Shown here: in pieces, positions 35,019-46,379 of the stretch
Numbering within the stretch: position 1 is the stretch's first letter
How the letters are laid out: the number at the start of each line of letters is the position of its first letter
Assembly: GCA_032173965.1 (NCBI GenBank)
Contig: CM063284.1
Coordinates: forward strand, 114,178,410 to 114,242,409
Direction of reading: 5' to 3'
Length of the DNA: 64,000 nt
DNA from: Sitta carolinensis
Taxonomy: Eukaryota > Chordata > Aves > Passeriformes > Sittidae
Made by a program: the position numbers and the translations under genes
The notes under the pieces: model-generated
The model's database searches: none
What the model saw: the letters and a program-made list of their open reading frames with translations, nothing else
What the model was told of the DNA's origin: nothing

Positions 35019-37634
35019 GTCAGTAGATCAGTCCATCACCACTCTGTACATGCTGTTTTCTTTTTCACAAGTCTCTGTCTGGTTTTCTAAGACAGTAATG
35101 ATTTTTGGGGTTTTTTTTTACAGTGTTGTGTTCCTATCAGTCCATCTCCAATGACTTTTGAACCCTTTGGCCAACTTGAAGCTAACTTGTCAGAAGAATT
35201 CTTAGAGGAAGACACTAGATTTTCCAAGCAATTACAACTGGATGAATGTAGGAGGGAGAGACATAATTTAATGCCTTTGCCAAGAGAAAGTATTCATACA
35301 TATTTTCAAGAATTAGAAGGTGTCTGGTGAACCACTATACAAGCATTAGCACAAAAATTGCTCTGGCAAACATATCAGGGATAAGCAAACAGGCATGGAA
35401 AGGAGTCAGATAGGAGGACCATGGAATATGGCAGCACAGATTCAAAACTCAAGGGAGAAGTAGAATATTTTATTGAGCAAAGGCAACATTAAAACATTAG
35501 AATCCTTCAGTTTCAATGTTTGTTTAGTATGGGCCCAAGATACATTCAGCAAATAGGATAAAGATAAAAAAAAAAAAAAAGCTCTATATAGTATAATGTA
35601 GACGTATAATGATCTAAATTTAGAAATGTATTTTGGTACTGGGTTTCTTGGGTAAAGGGCTTCTGAGGTACAAAAAGAAGGTGCACATCACTCTGCATCA
35701 AACTGAAACAATAGCTTCAAAAACTGTAAATTAAATTGAAGGGTATATTTGGAGTGACTACACTTCACTACAACATATAGTTCACAGCATGAAGAATTTC
35801 AGAATAAATAACTGATGCAAACATACTCATATCTTCCCAAGTGGAAATTAGCTTTTTAATGCATCTGGAGAACAGAGAAGTGTGAAAATTTACAAAGTTC
35901 TCTGTATCTAGAAAGAGAAATGTTACCTGGTAATCTGAAAACAGAAATGGCATCCAAGAATATTTAATTTTATCCTTTCCCTAAATATTACTGTAAACTT
36001 GACAATTAATGGAAGCCAAATCCCAGTCCCTGTACCAAAAAAAGTAACTTTTAAAGTTCTTGGATATTCAGTTGGTCTCTACAGTCTAAAACATGAGAGT
36101 GTGAGGATGCTACTGACCTCAACAACATCAAATTTCTTCCAACAACATCAAACTTCCTTTGCTTCGACTTCCTCCAAAGGCATGCTCAGATGCTCTCTAA
36201 TCTTAAGGATACCTAAATCTAAGTTAGTGGGCATGAAGAAAAGTTCTTAAACCACCATATCACTCAGATTTGCAACACAATCCATGACAGGATTTTCAGT
36301 TGATGCCACTTCACCTCTTTTGCTTGTAAGAGTTCTCAGACCACACCAGTCAGAGGAACATTCTTGAAGAAGATAGACTGCAGCAAACATTTTTTTCCCA
36401 GAGATTTTTTTTTTTTTCGATTGTATTTACAATCTAATAGTAAAAGTGAAAAGGTATATGAGAGCAGCACAAGAACTTGAATCACATCACTGATGTGGGG
36501 GAGTGACTGGCACAGATTGAGTCTACTGCCTACCTTGAAGTAGATCAACGTACTCAAACTGGAAGTTATTTAAGTAGGAAAGATTAGGAGGTTAACCCCA
36601 GAGTACTCAGCAACCCAGAGGCTTCTCAGATGGAGGAAGCTCTAAGTTCATGGCCCTCTTCCAGATGAGACATGGAGCACTCATGGAGGTCCTTGCCTCA
36701 TGGCCCACAGAATGAATGGGGAATGGGCTCATTCTCTCGCATTAAAAAGACTCCTCCAATACAAATAACGTCTCTAAAAGATATTAATCACTGAGAAACC
36801 TGAATCCTTTGCTAACCCATTTAAATGCCTGTTATCCAGCCTACATGTCACACCTTTCCTAGGCTCTGTGACTTCCACATGCCGTTCTAGCTGCCAAAAT
36901 ACATTGTGTTTCAGCCTGGACTTGTTTATCTTCAGCCATATCTCCCAGCTGCTGAAGGGTGCAGCTTCAGATGTGAGCTATTTTGATGCTCTTCTTACTG
37001 AGAATCTCTCTTACACTAGCCCCTTCATAGGTATCACATCAGGTAGACTGTCATAAACCTTCCAAAGTATAGAAGATTTTTAACTCCCTTTGGAAATTAA
37101 TACCACTGTATCCATGATTCCAATTAAAATTAGTGTACCTGAATTTTGGACTCAGGCATGTTTTTCATATAACCAACAGTAAAAGCTCCATAGGCTCTTA
37201 CAGATCTAGGATTGGGCCCATCATGCAGCTTTGTATTTTGTGAACCAACAAAGAGATATGGGAAAGAGAGAGTTTCTGGAATGAATTACAAGGACAATAA
37301 CTTGCTATTACAGAACGTGTTCCCCTACTCTAAATTATCCTGATTTTATGTCATTCTTTAGAGCAATTTGCTAGTTACCTATATGACCAACAAACAAAAT
37401 TAGTCTATATTTCATAAATATACTAAAAAGTTAATTACACTTTAAAATTACACATATGTGAGTACTAAAACAAAAATTTTAAAAGTCACTATTCAGGTTG
37501 GTTTCTTCATCTCGATAAACAATGTAAAAACGCCTAGAAAATCAAAGGTGCAGAACCAGGCTCTCACAAATTGTCTGTTTCCTAAGTTTTGTATGTGCTG
37601 TGTCTATGACAGGTTTTTATGTTTTTCCTTTAAG
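35019..37634. other. Intron between PLAT exons 5c and 5d
   Basis: A good but probably cryptic acceptor (TTTTTTTTACAG, ending 35123) follows exon 5c closely; see the findings for the open frame behind it. A run of about 16 A lies at 35565-35580. No repeat family recognised. Confidence 0.5.
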
Positions 37635-37704
37635 GGGGCTTTCTGAAGATGAAAGTGATGGCCTCACCATAGTGCAGCTTTATCCACAGCTGCATGATTT
37701 CTGA
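37635..37704 (+). CDS. PLAT module 5, terminal exon (5d) with stop codon
   Basis: Acceptor TTTTTCCTTTAAG before 37635. Entering in phase 2 it completes the Arg codon of CNR and reads GLSEDESDGLTIVQLYPQLH, then DF and TGA at 37702-37704. This parallels the PLAT end NRWLxEDExDGxIxRELxP; the usual Trp codon TGG is GGG (Gly). The stop follows at a sensible distance after the last strand, and ATTAAA at 37805-37810 is a plausible poly(A) signal. I therefore take this as the natural 3' end of the gene. Confidence 0.78.
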
Positions 37705-37804
37705 TTCTTTCCGAGTGTGATTCCAAATTCCTGCTGATTTGATTTACTTGTCTTTTGTAACTCTGGAGCATTGTAATTATTGAGAAGAAAAGTCAAAACA
37801 ATGT

Positions 37805-37810
37805 ATTAAA
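37805..37810 (+). terminator. Candidate poly(A) signal of the PLAT gene
   Basis: ATTAAA about 100 bases after the stop codon of exon 5d, followed within 30 bases by TGTCTAATGTG. Such hexamers are frequent in AT-rich DNA, so this is a positional inference only. Confidence 0.35.
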
Positions 37811-38721
37811 AACATCACAGTAAATTAAATATGTCTAATGTGAACACAGAATTCTGATCCTATTATAGATGCTCAAAAGCTTTGCATGACAGAAATTTAG
37901 ATACCAGAAACTCAAATATGTAACATGGCTCTGTGGACTTGAACTGAGCAATCATAATGGTAGACACATGTAGTAACATACACAAATATTTTTGTTTCAG
38001 TAATTATTTGTGGATAAGCTAAATCTAGCGTGTTTCAAATCTGTCAGTATGTATTAATTTGATAGATTTTTTTTTCATTTTCAACATTTATTAAAATTTA
38101 GATATTCTCAGAATCATTTTTCAAATAAACTGCACAACCCTTCAGCCTTACTATATATGGCTTTTCTTAAGACCACAACAGAATAATAAAGATCTTGTTA
38201 TTCAGAAGTTCACCCTGTGTCAGTAAGCCTCTCACTGACATTTGATTGTAAAATCTTGTAGCTGAGCCAGAACCTCAGCTGAGAACCTTTAGATCCGAAC
38301 GGTCTCTTAAGAGAGGCTGTTATCAGTACCACTGCAATAGCTTAGGCAGGCTTAGGCAGCTCCCTGCTCAGCTTGATGATTTTTGCAGTGCCTCTCCTTA
38401 GCTACCAAACCAGCTTTGCAGTGCTACATGTGTGAATGCCTTTATGTCAAAGAAAAACAACAAAAGAAAAGACCAAATTATTTCTGCAAATGTGCACTAA
38501 AAAAAATGTATTCAGCTATAAGTGCATAAATTAATGTTTGATTTGGTAGGCTTTGATATTGCCAGAATTGACTCAGAAAGGATTTAGGATACAGACAAGT
38601 TTGAAATGAAGTTAGGACTTGCACACCACGTGAAGTTTCATGTATGTGATCAAAATACAAATATTTTATATAAGCTATATAAGGCATCCCTCTCTTAACC
38701 AAAGACTTAAACTTTTGTACT

Positions 38722-38761
38722 TCCAAAATCTAAAATATTTCTGAAGATCTGAATTTTAGAC
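38722..38761 (+). repeat. Direct repeat copy 1 (40 bp)
   Basis: Starts TCCAAAATCTAAAATATTT and ends TTTTAGAC. It matches 39521-39560 with one C/T difference. Confidence 0.8.
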
Positions 38762-39520
38762 TTGTTTCACCCTCAAGACATTACCATGTTCTGTAGCAGC
38801 AATGGGCTTCCTATAATTACAAAAAATAAATGAATTTGTAATCTGTGTTGATAAAACATTTTCTGGCTGTCTTTTTAATATGTTTAATATTTATTTACTC
38901 ACACTATTCTGTGAAATCAGGACAGTTGCCTGACATCTGCATAGGTGATGAGAGCTTAGTTGTTACTGTGACACAAGAAAAAACAATAAATGCCTACATT
39001 TGGCCTTGGTAGAAAATATAACTTTTTAATATAATTTTTATCTACCTACATCATCAAATGGACAACTATTGTAAGGTGTGGATGTGGTCAGAGTGAGCAA
39101 TGGAACACTCAAATTCTTTTTTTTTTCTTTTTTCTGTTCACACTGCTACCACACTCACTGGAATGGATTTGAAATTGTATCCCCAGAGCCCACAGTTCAC
39201 TTACTTGGTATCAGTATTCATTACACTGAATCACTTTGTTGTGATCTATTATGTGATTTGTTTCATTATTATGTGTTTCATTAATAGTTTGTAATACTAG
39301 CTTGCTTTGATGCCATTTCTGATTTATCAAGTGTAAATAATGCCTTCCTAATCTGTTTCTCTTTACTAACAGTGGATACCCTTCTTCTGCAGCTGCCTTC
39401 CCTCCATAGCTCTCTAACCCTTTCAATAACAGGACCAGCACTGCAGAGGCCTTCATTTCAAGAGCATCATGGGTGCTTGCAGGGGATTACATTTTGATAA
39501 GAAAATGTGATGTTTGTGCC

Positions 39521-39560
39521 TCCAAAATCTAAAATATTTTTGAAGATCTGAATTTTAGAC
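39521..39560 (+). repeat. Direct repeat copy 2 (40 bp)
   Basis: Second copy, 799 bp downstream. It is followed by a short tandem of CATTTTAGAC. Confidence 0.8.
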
Positions 39561-41357
39561 CATTTTAGACCATTTTATTTATGGTATAAATACCATATAA
39601 CCCTCTGCTCAGGTCTTGCTTGGAAGACATGCCAATTAGCATATTTAGCTTGTGACTGGTGCCAAATCCCAAACATGCTTCTTCCACACAGTACACACTG
39701 ATGTGTGCTGTGTCTGGCACAGAAGTCACTTAATCTCTGTCCCTAGCCAGTGGGATGGTTTTTGGAAAAAATTGCTGGCCAAAGACAGAGATATTACAAA
39801 GGTGCCTCCTCATGTGCACTCTGCTGTTCCTACACAGCAAGGGTGCTTCCCTGCTTTTTTCCTCCCAACACCCTGCCCTGCCTATGGAGAGCCTGGGCAG
39901 ATATTGATACTACTGATGAGGAACAGAGATGTAGCATGGAAAAGAGACTGCCTGGGTCAACAAGTAATCCAGAAATTTTACACACGAAGAAGTCTTAGAA
40001 GGAGCAATGAGATAACTCAAACAGCTGGAGGAAGCAAGGCTGTAGTGGAGAGAAGGGTTTGCCTTCTCTCTAGAAGAGGTCTACTGCCTCTCTCTGTTGC
40101 AACCTGACTGAAGATCTGTGAAAGGAGGCAGGGTAGATCTTGCTGCTATTATTAAACAATTGATTATACACTGCAGACAAAGCCTGAAGTTTGGTTCTAA
40201 AATATTTACCTTGCAGACCATATCTCAGACTCTTAAACAAAACTGAGTCTGAAAATGTCCATTAGAGTCCAGTCAACTCTATCTTTTTTCCTCATCTGCC
40301 TCTCCTGGTGTGCTGTTACATGTCTATTATTAGGTTGATCTAGATGATACATTTCTGTCCTTTTAAGCCCTTAAATGTCTCAGTTTCTTTTGCTGCTGAT
40401 GTTAAAGGTTTGAAAAAAAATATAATCATGTTCTGACTGGCTCATTGGACCATTTAATATCCTCCCAGCACCTCCAAGTACCGTTTTTTCTGAAACTCAT
40501 CATACATAAGAAAGAATTCCTTCCTTTTAAGTACATATGAGCAGTTGTATTGCTTCTATCCATCCTGTACTTTGTCAGTTGTGAAAATGGCATGAGAGCA
40601 AGACAAAAGGAAGTACCAACTGCCCCTCTGAGTTCCTTTGACATCTTGGATGAATGCCATCTAGTCCTTCATTGTTAGTATTTATAAATATCTTTGCAAA
40701 TATAAACAACCTTTGCTCACATATCAGTCTGAAATGGTCTTTGCACTTCTCCATGAAGAAAGGCAGTAGACTGGAAAAGTTCATAAAATCCTCTGTACTT
40801 GGCAGTGCAAATTAGCGTCATAACTTCCTGTGCTGTGGCTAAACATTTTTCTTTTGCTTGACTTAAAATTAATTTTAAACAGTGAATCAAGAAGGGGAAA
40901 GAAAATGTGACTTTTCAAATTTTTGAAAATTCCTAATTACATTTTACAGTGTCAGAGGGCATGTTAATATTTCCTTAGGCATTCTATAAATGCTTTTCCC
41001 ATTTATCATAAAATGTGATGTGCATGGTAGTTGGTTGGTGTTTGCATGCAAAATAGCAGCAAAAGAGTTGTCAGCATTGTACAAGGTTGCAAGCTTGCTT
41101 CCCTACTGTCTTCCTATATCTGTCTTTTACTATCATTCCTTATATATTTATCTTTGATTATATATTTAAATACAAGCTATAAAGCAACTTGAAAGGTGAC
41201 TGACATCCATTTATAAATAAAAAAAATGTAAATTTAAGAAAACCTGACTTAAATCTTAAAAAAAATCCCAAGAAATAATTTCTTCTTTAATGGGTAATTT
41301 AAAAATCCATAGACTATCTTCAAAGCATGGCTATTCTCTGTCTGTTTAAATCTGGAA

Positions 41358-41366
41358 TCTATCTAC

Positions 41367-41438
<72 letters not shown>

Positions 41439-41444
41439 TTATCT
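41358..41444. repeat. Tetranucleotide microsatellite (ATCT/GATA)n
   Basis: About 21 near-perfect copies of ATCT, with small variants at both ends (ACCT, ATTT). On the minus strand it is a GATA array. Confidence 0.95.
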
Positions 41445-42580
41445 GGAGTGTACAGTTAAATCTATTTATATGTTTCTAATATTTCGATATTCTGGAAATA
41501 TAATAAAACAAACCACAGACACAATTCACCATGAAATTTAAGTATGTGCCTAGAATGTGTTTGCCTGAACAATAAGGATATAATAATAATTTCTACTGCT
41601 CGGATTTATAGTCTTCCTTAATTTCTTCCTTCCTTTACACCTAAGAACCCCAGGACATTGGGTCTCTTCCTTTGAGATCTCATTTGGTGGGTGTGTTCTT
41701 GTTGGCATTTTCATATGAACCTTAGCATGCTTCAGAAAATAGTCTAAGGTGTACCAAATACACATTTCAATATCAGGGTGTTATAAAGCAAAGTAATTTC
41801 AGAAGCCAGGAACCTTCCAGAGTATTATTTGTAATTGCAAAAGTGGGCAAGTATGGAGGTACTGGATTCATTCTTTTGCAATTTTAAAAGTACAGAGTTT
41901 GAAAAACCTTTCTATATGAATCTATACATAGACCTATAAATAACATAATCTAAAGAAAGAAACCAATTGCTGTTTATACTTTTAAAAATAGATAGCATTT
42001 TAATATTAATTTTCTAAACAGCATACTGATTTATGAAAGTGTTTCTGATTTGTGCTTATGTTAATTTGCTGAAATATTGTCTGAATTGAAAGTAAACGTA
42101 TCCTCCCTTTGCAATGAAGTATTTCAGGTATCAGACCATACAGTGGCACGTACCTGTTTGAATGAAGCTAGTTGGGCAAAAAGACAATTAAGTATTTTAG
42201 TGTATAAATGTTAAAAATACAGCCTATATTACAGCTTCCACTGACATCTGTGTGTATAGTTTAAACACGAATCTATTGAAGATACCTTAAACTTATAAAC
42301 ATCTTGGAGAATGGTTCTTACTTGATTCTCCTAAATAAATTGCATCATGTGCATCTGTGCCCGAGGGCACTGTTTTAACATGGAAAAAAGGTTAAAGCCA
42401 GTTGTATGGATGACATCGGAGTGAGACTATGTCTGAGTGAGCGAATGAGAAAATAAATGTTCACCAGAATCTCTATCAGGTAAACCCAGTTTTGTGTCAA
42501 ACACATCTAGACAGGGGGGAGCACAGTGCAGGAAAAGACACCGGATGCCTTTGGGAGAGAAATAACATTGGAAGGTAGTT
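41445..42580. other. Intergenic stretch between simple repeats
   Basis: AT-rich. No gene, repeat family or signal that I can support. Confidence 0.5.
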
Positions 42581-43106
42581 AGAAGAGGAAGGGAAGGGAA
42601 GAGGAAGGGAAGGGAAGAGGAAGGGAAGAGGAAGGGAAGAGGAAGGGAAAGGGAAGGGAAGAGGAAGGGAAGAGGAAGGGAAGGGAAGGGAAGGGAAGGG
42701 AAGGGAAGGAAGGGAAGGGAAGGGAAGGGAAGGGAAGGGAAGGGAAGGGAAGGGAAGGGAAGGGAAGGGAAGGGAAGGGAAGGGAAGGAAGGAAGAAGGG
42801 AAGGGAAGGAAAGGAAAGGAAAGAAGGAAAGGAAAGGAAAGAAAGGAAAGGAAAGGAAAGGAAAGGAAAGGAAAGGAAAGGAAAGGAAAGGAAAGGAAAG
42901 GAAAGGAAAGGAAAGGAAGGAAAGGAAAGGAAAGGAAAGGAAAGGAAAGGAAAGGAAAGGAAAGGAAAGGAAAGGAAAGGAAGGAAGGAAGGAAGAGAAG
43001 TTGAAGGAAAGAAGTCTCAGAAGGAAGTATCAGAAGGGAAGGAGGGAGGGAGGAGGCAGGCAGGCAGCAGGAAGGAAGGCAGGAAGGAAGGAAGGAAAGA
43101 AGGAAA
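42581..43106. repeat. Long polypurine array (GGGAA)n, (GGAAA)n, (GGAA)n
   Basis: Pentanucleotide GGGAA copies pass into GGAAA copies near 42805 and then into GGAA. Positions 42581-43000 hold no pyrimidine on the + strand; after that, TT and a few C/T interrupt the run. Minus-strand open frames ending in it are repeats of Pro/Ser/Phe/Leu and not genes. Confidence 0.95.
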
Positions 43107-44360
43107 TACCAGTGACTTCCGTTTATTAAAGAAGGGCTGCTCAGGAGCTCTGCTCAGCATTGGAAACCCTGCCAGGACAGCAGGATTATGTACAGCTCCT
43201 TCTTGATGCAAACTACTCCCTAAAGGACTGACTAGAGTAAGAAAGGCAAGCTTTTGTGCCAGAATTCTACCAGAGGGTGCCAAATCCAGATACAATGAGC
43301 TTATTCTAATGCTTCAGTTGGTCTGAACTAGAAGAAAGGGCAGAAACTATAGCACTAAACAGCAATTGCCAAAAGTAATGCCAAACGAAAGAAAATAGAT
43401 TTTGGAATTGTTTTGAAGGATGTATGCAAAAATTGATTAGACATGTAAAGTATAATGGTATTCTAATGGCAAAATGAGAGATATACAAGCAAAAGTTTTA
43501 GTGTATTTTGAAAGGGCAGTCTTTACAAAACAGCTAAAGAAGATCTGGAGAAACATCATTGTTAGGATGTGAAGATCTAAAAAACACTTTAGAGTAAAGA
43601 TAAGAGGATTGTTTCCTGGACATGTAGGTTTGAGTTGATAATGGTCTACAGTGAAAAGACAGAAGGACATATACACACACAGAAAGTATTCCTAAAGTAG
43701 ACCAAGATTCTAAGGGGCGAAAGAGAGGAAGAGTTGTAACTCAGAACAAAGCAAAAGCAGTGAGAGCCATAAATATGTTTTCTTTAAAGAAAGGAGGAGA
43801 AAAAAGGAAGCCATGAATAAAATCTCCTTCAGAGAAAAACTAGCTTTACATGAGAAATGAATGTACTTGGTTGTCTGTACTTGGTTTATGAAATATGTAT
43901 TTATGTCTGCAATCTCATTTTTGTCCTTCAATTATATTTTGTAATTAATAATTTCTGAGGTTTTGTAACAACATTGGCTTGCTAAATGCATCCTGGTTTG
44001 TACACTGTGTGTATACAAACACTTCTGGCCTTGATACAGCTCCACAGAAGTTATGTCAGTCTAACAGAGAGGAAATTTGGTTCTGTTGTTATTATTATTA
44101 TCAACATCATTATTATTATTTGGGATCCTTTTCATTCGTTATCTTTAAACTGAGAAAACAAACCAGAAGACATTCCTCTTATCAAGTATCGAACAGCCTT
44201 TAATTTAAGTTTAAATGTTCTATTGCACTGTCTTTCTTCTAACAGACAGCTATTGTTAATATGAAAATCAGTGTGAAAGAATATTAGTTCCCTCTCAAAT
44301 GCAACGGTAGCTGAATTGAAACAGAGCAAACCTAACCAACCAACAAAAAGAAGCAAAAAA
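43107..44360. other. Intergenic stretch between simple repeats
   Basis: AT-rich with a TTATTA run near 44083-44120. No gene supported; minus-strand open frames at 43306-43931 have no family features. Confidence 0.5.
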
Positions 44361-44475
44361 GAGGAGGAGAGGAGAGGAGAGAGGAGAGGAGAGGAGAGGA
44401 GAGGAGAGGAGAGGAGGGGAGGGGAGGGGAGGGGAGGGGAGGGGAGGGGAGGGGAGGGGAGGGGAGGGGAGGGGA
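44361..44475. repeat. Pentanucleotide array (GGAGA)n then (GGGGA)n
   Basis: About ten GGAGA-type units are followed by about twelve GGGGA units (44413-44475). The G-runs of four make it a candidate G-quadruplex tract. The 136- and 67-codon minus-strand frames through it are Pro/Ser repeats. Confidence 0.95.
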
Positions 44476-45124
44476 GATATATAGGAAAGAAAGTGTAAAG
44501 CTGTCCCTCCACCCCCAACAAATTATCTTGCACACTGAACACCTTTCAGATTTACAGGTCTGAGCCCACTGTGGAGAACTGAAGTCTTCCTGGAAGAAGG
44601 GTCAGCTCCTAGTTCTATCAAATTCTATCCCTTAATGAAGTGGTTCAGGGCAAATAGACCAGAAAATTTGCCCCACATATGGAATAGTGAGGGGAGGATG
44701 TAGGGTAGGGACACTCTGTCCCAGAAGTTACCTTTTCCAACGACAAGCAGTGGAATAGCCTTAAGCAGGATCCCATGACTTCTGAAGATGATGTAGTGAG
44801 ACTGATGCCATTTACGTTCTTAAATATCTCCTGCATTGCTCAGAGCCACCTTCTGCCCTTTTAGTATGTTGGACCTTGATCTCCTCCATTCCGTTCTCTC
44901 CTCCTTAAATCTGACACCTTTGAGTTACTCTCTTACCCCACCTGCAGCCCAAGCAATTTAGGATAGGATTTCAGCTCTAGGAGCACAGTTGTTCCCCTCC
45001 TGCCACTCATGTATCACACTACAAACTCCATTATAAGTTTGTGGCATCTTTTAGACCTGTATATGTCAAACAGACTCAATTACAGTAACTTAAAGTGTAA
45101 GCTAAACCATTTTATTGCAGATAT
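44476..45124. other. Intergenic stretch before CR1 tail
   Basis: No gene or repeat supported. Confidence 0.45.
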
Positions 45125-45487
45125 AAGAAGGCTCTAGGGAAACCTTATAGCACCTTCCACTACCTAAACGGGCCTATAAGGAAGCTGGAGAGGGACTTCT
45201 TTCGAGGGCATGTAGTGACAGGACAAGCAGTAATGGCTTCAAACTTACAGAGGGCAGGTTTAGATTAGATGTTATGGAAAAAACGTGATTACTGTGAGGG
45301 TGGTGAGGAACTGGAACAGATTGTTCCCCAGAAAAGTTGGGGAGGGTCCATCCCTGGTAGTGTTCAAGGACAGTTTGGATGGGGCTTTGAACAACCTAGT
45401 CAAGTGGAAGGTGTCACTGACCACAGCAGGGCATTGGAACTGGATGATCTTTAAAGTCCCTCCAAACCCAAAACATTCTATTAAATA
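45125..45487 (+). mobile_element. CR1 LINE 3' end fragment
   Basis: Recognised by the CR1 3' region: AGAAGGCTCTAGGGAAACC, then GGCATGTAGTGACAGGACAA, GGTTTAGATTAGATGTTA, GGAACTGGAACAG and a terminal GATGATCTTTAAAGTCCCTC with CATTCTATT. It is the 3' end only; no intact reading frame remains. Confidence 0.88.
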
Positions 45488-45582
45488 GAGTAACACTGAA
45501 AACTTGTTGGTTATAAACCACAAACTTGCAGCTAAATTAGCTTTATCATTAAGCACCTTCTCTGCTCACAATGTAATCCTGG

Positions 45583-45630
45583 AATCATAGAATGAATCAT
45601 AGAATGGCTTGGGTTGAAAGGGACCTTAAG
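45583..45630 (-). mobile_element. CR1 3' terminal fragment, opposite orientation
   Basis: Reads ATCATAGAATGAATCATAG then AATGGCTTGGGTTGAAAGGG, the complement of a CR1 3' end. Only about 50 bases survive. It faces the CR1 tail ending at 45487. Confidence 0.8.
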
Positions 45631-46379
45631 TGAATATATTATATCATATATAGGTGATGACTGAATTATTAAAAGGCATCTTGAGAAAGAAGCAATTTGT
45701 ATTACAAGTCTCAGGCAAGAAAGATCATGTGGATTGTAATGACAATAAAATATAGGATTCCAAAAGGAATAGAAATAAAGTGCAGTTATACCATTGTAAC
45801 AGAGACTGCATAGCAAATGTGTATTATTTAAGAACCATTATGTGACAATGTAATTAAAAGACTTTTGTGTGATAACATGCAAAATAACTAGTCAAATTAG
45901 TTTCATGTGTGCTTTTCACCTTCCAAAGTTTGATTTTTGTGTGCTCAGCACTCTGAGTACTGTAATGCATGCTGCAGTCTTTTCATGAAATCTGGGGTAT
46001 ATATCAGTAAAAGCTAATTTCCTAAAGGCAATTTCATACTTAACATGTACATTTAAAAGTTAGAAGGCAGATTTCTCAGCTGTCCATATGACTTCTTCTG
46101 TTTAATTAATGAAGTTAAAGGGACTATATTTAGTCACAGAGCTTAACGTAACACTACCCTATCAGTCTCACTGCCATTCCATTAAGATATTCCAGCAACG
46201 TGGTTGAACGAACTCACTGCTCTATTTTAAGAAGGGAGAGGGTATGCTCATAAAATATTCCAGAGGCTTTAAAAAAATTTTTAAAAGGTGAAGGGGTCAA
46301 TTAGTTGCTCATCCCGTTTGGTTGAAGATGCAGGAGGACAGAGAGGGCAGAAGGGCCAAGGGTGGGCAGTAAATGCGTC
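45631..46379. other. Upstream flank of the XKR4 CpG island
   Basis: AT-rich sequence turning GC-rich from about 46380. Nothing else supported. Confidence 0.5.

Larger units (their letters stand above)
2730..37704 (+). other. PLAT-repeat gene locus, probable extended RP1 3' part
   Basis: Envelope of the exons listed below. Seen: PLAT-like half-domains on one strand, in order, joined by introns whose phases alternate 1-0-1 in modules 1 and 3 and in the intact part of module 2, and shift to 1-1-2 in the later modules. Known: in mammals RP1 lies next to and upstream of XKR4 on the same strand, and I recall longer RP1 transcripts running past the classical last exon towards XKR4. Inferred: this is the PLAT-bearing 3' part of that extended RP1. 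PLAT domains are beta-sandwich modules that bind lipid or membrane partners; LOXHD1 is made of such repeats, and RP1 is a microtubule protein of the photoreceptor axoneme. Stops in modules 2 and 4 and a frameshift at the 4/5 boundary suggest partial decay. Transcription is not shown by sequence alone. Confidence 0.65.
37811..41357. other. Intergenic stretch between PLAT gene and simple repeats
   Basis: Mostly AT-rich. The block 39640-40130 is GC-richer and holds a 151-codon open frame (39652-40107, +) that I cannot relate to any family. A 40-bp direct repeat (38722-38761 and 39521-39560) lies here. Confidence 0.5.

Noticed and set aside
35565..35580. Run of about 16 A as a possible retrocopy tail
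   Set aside because: No cDNA-like sequence or target duplication next to it.
43017..43295. 92-codon minus-strand frame
   Set aside because: C-terminal half is read from the GGAA repeat.
44132..44542. 136-codon minus-strand frame
   Set aside because: Half of it is a Pro/Ser repeat read through the GGGGA array.
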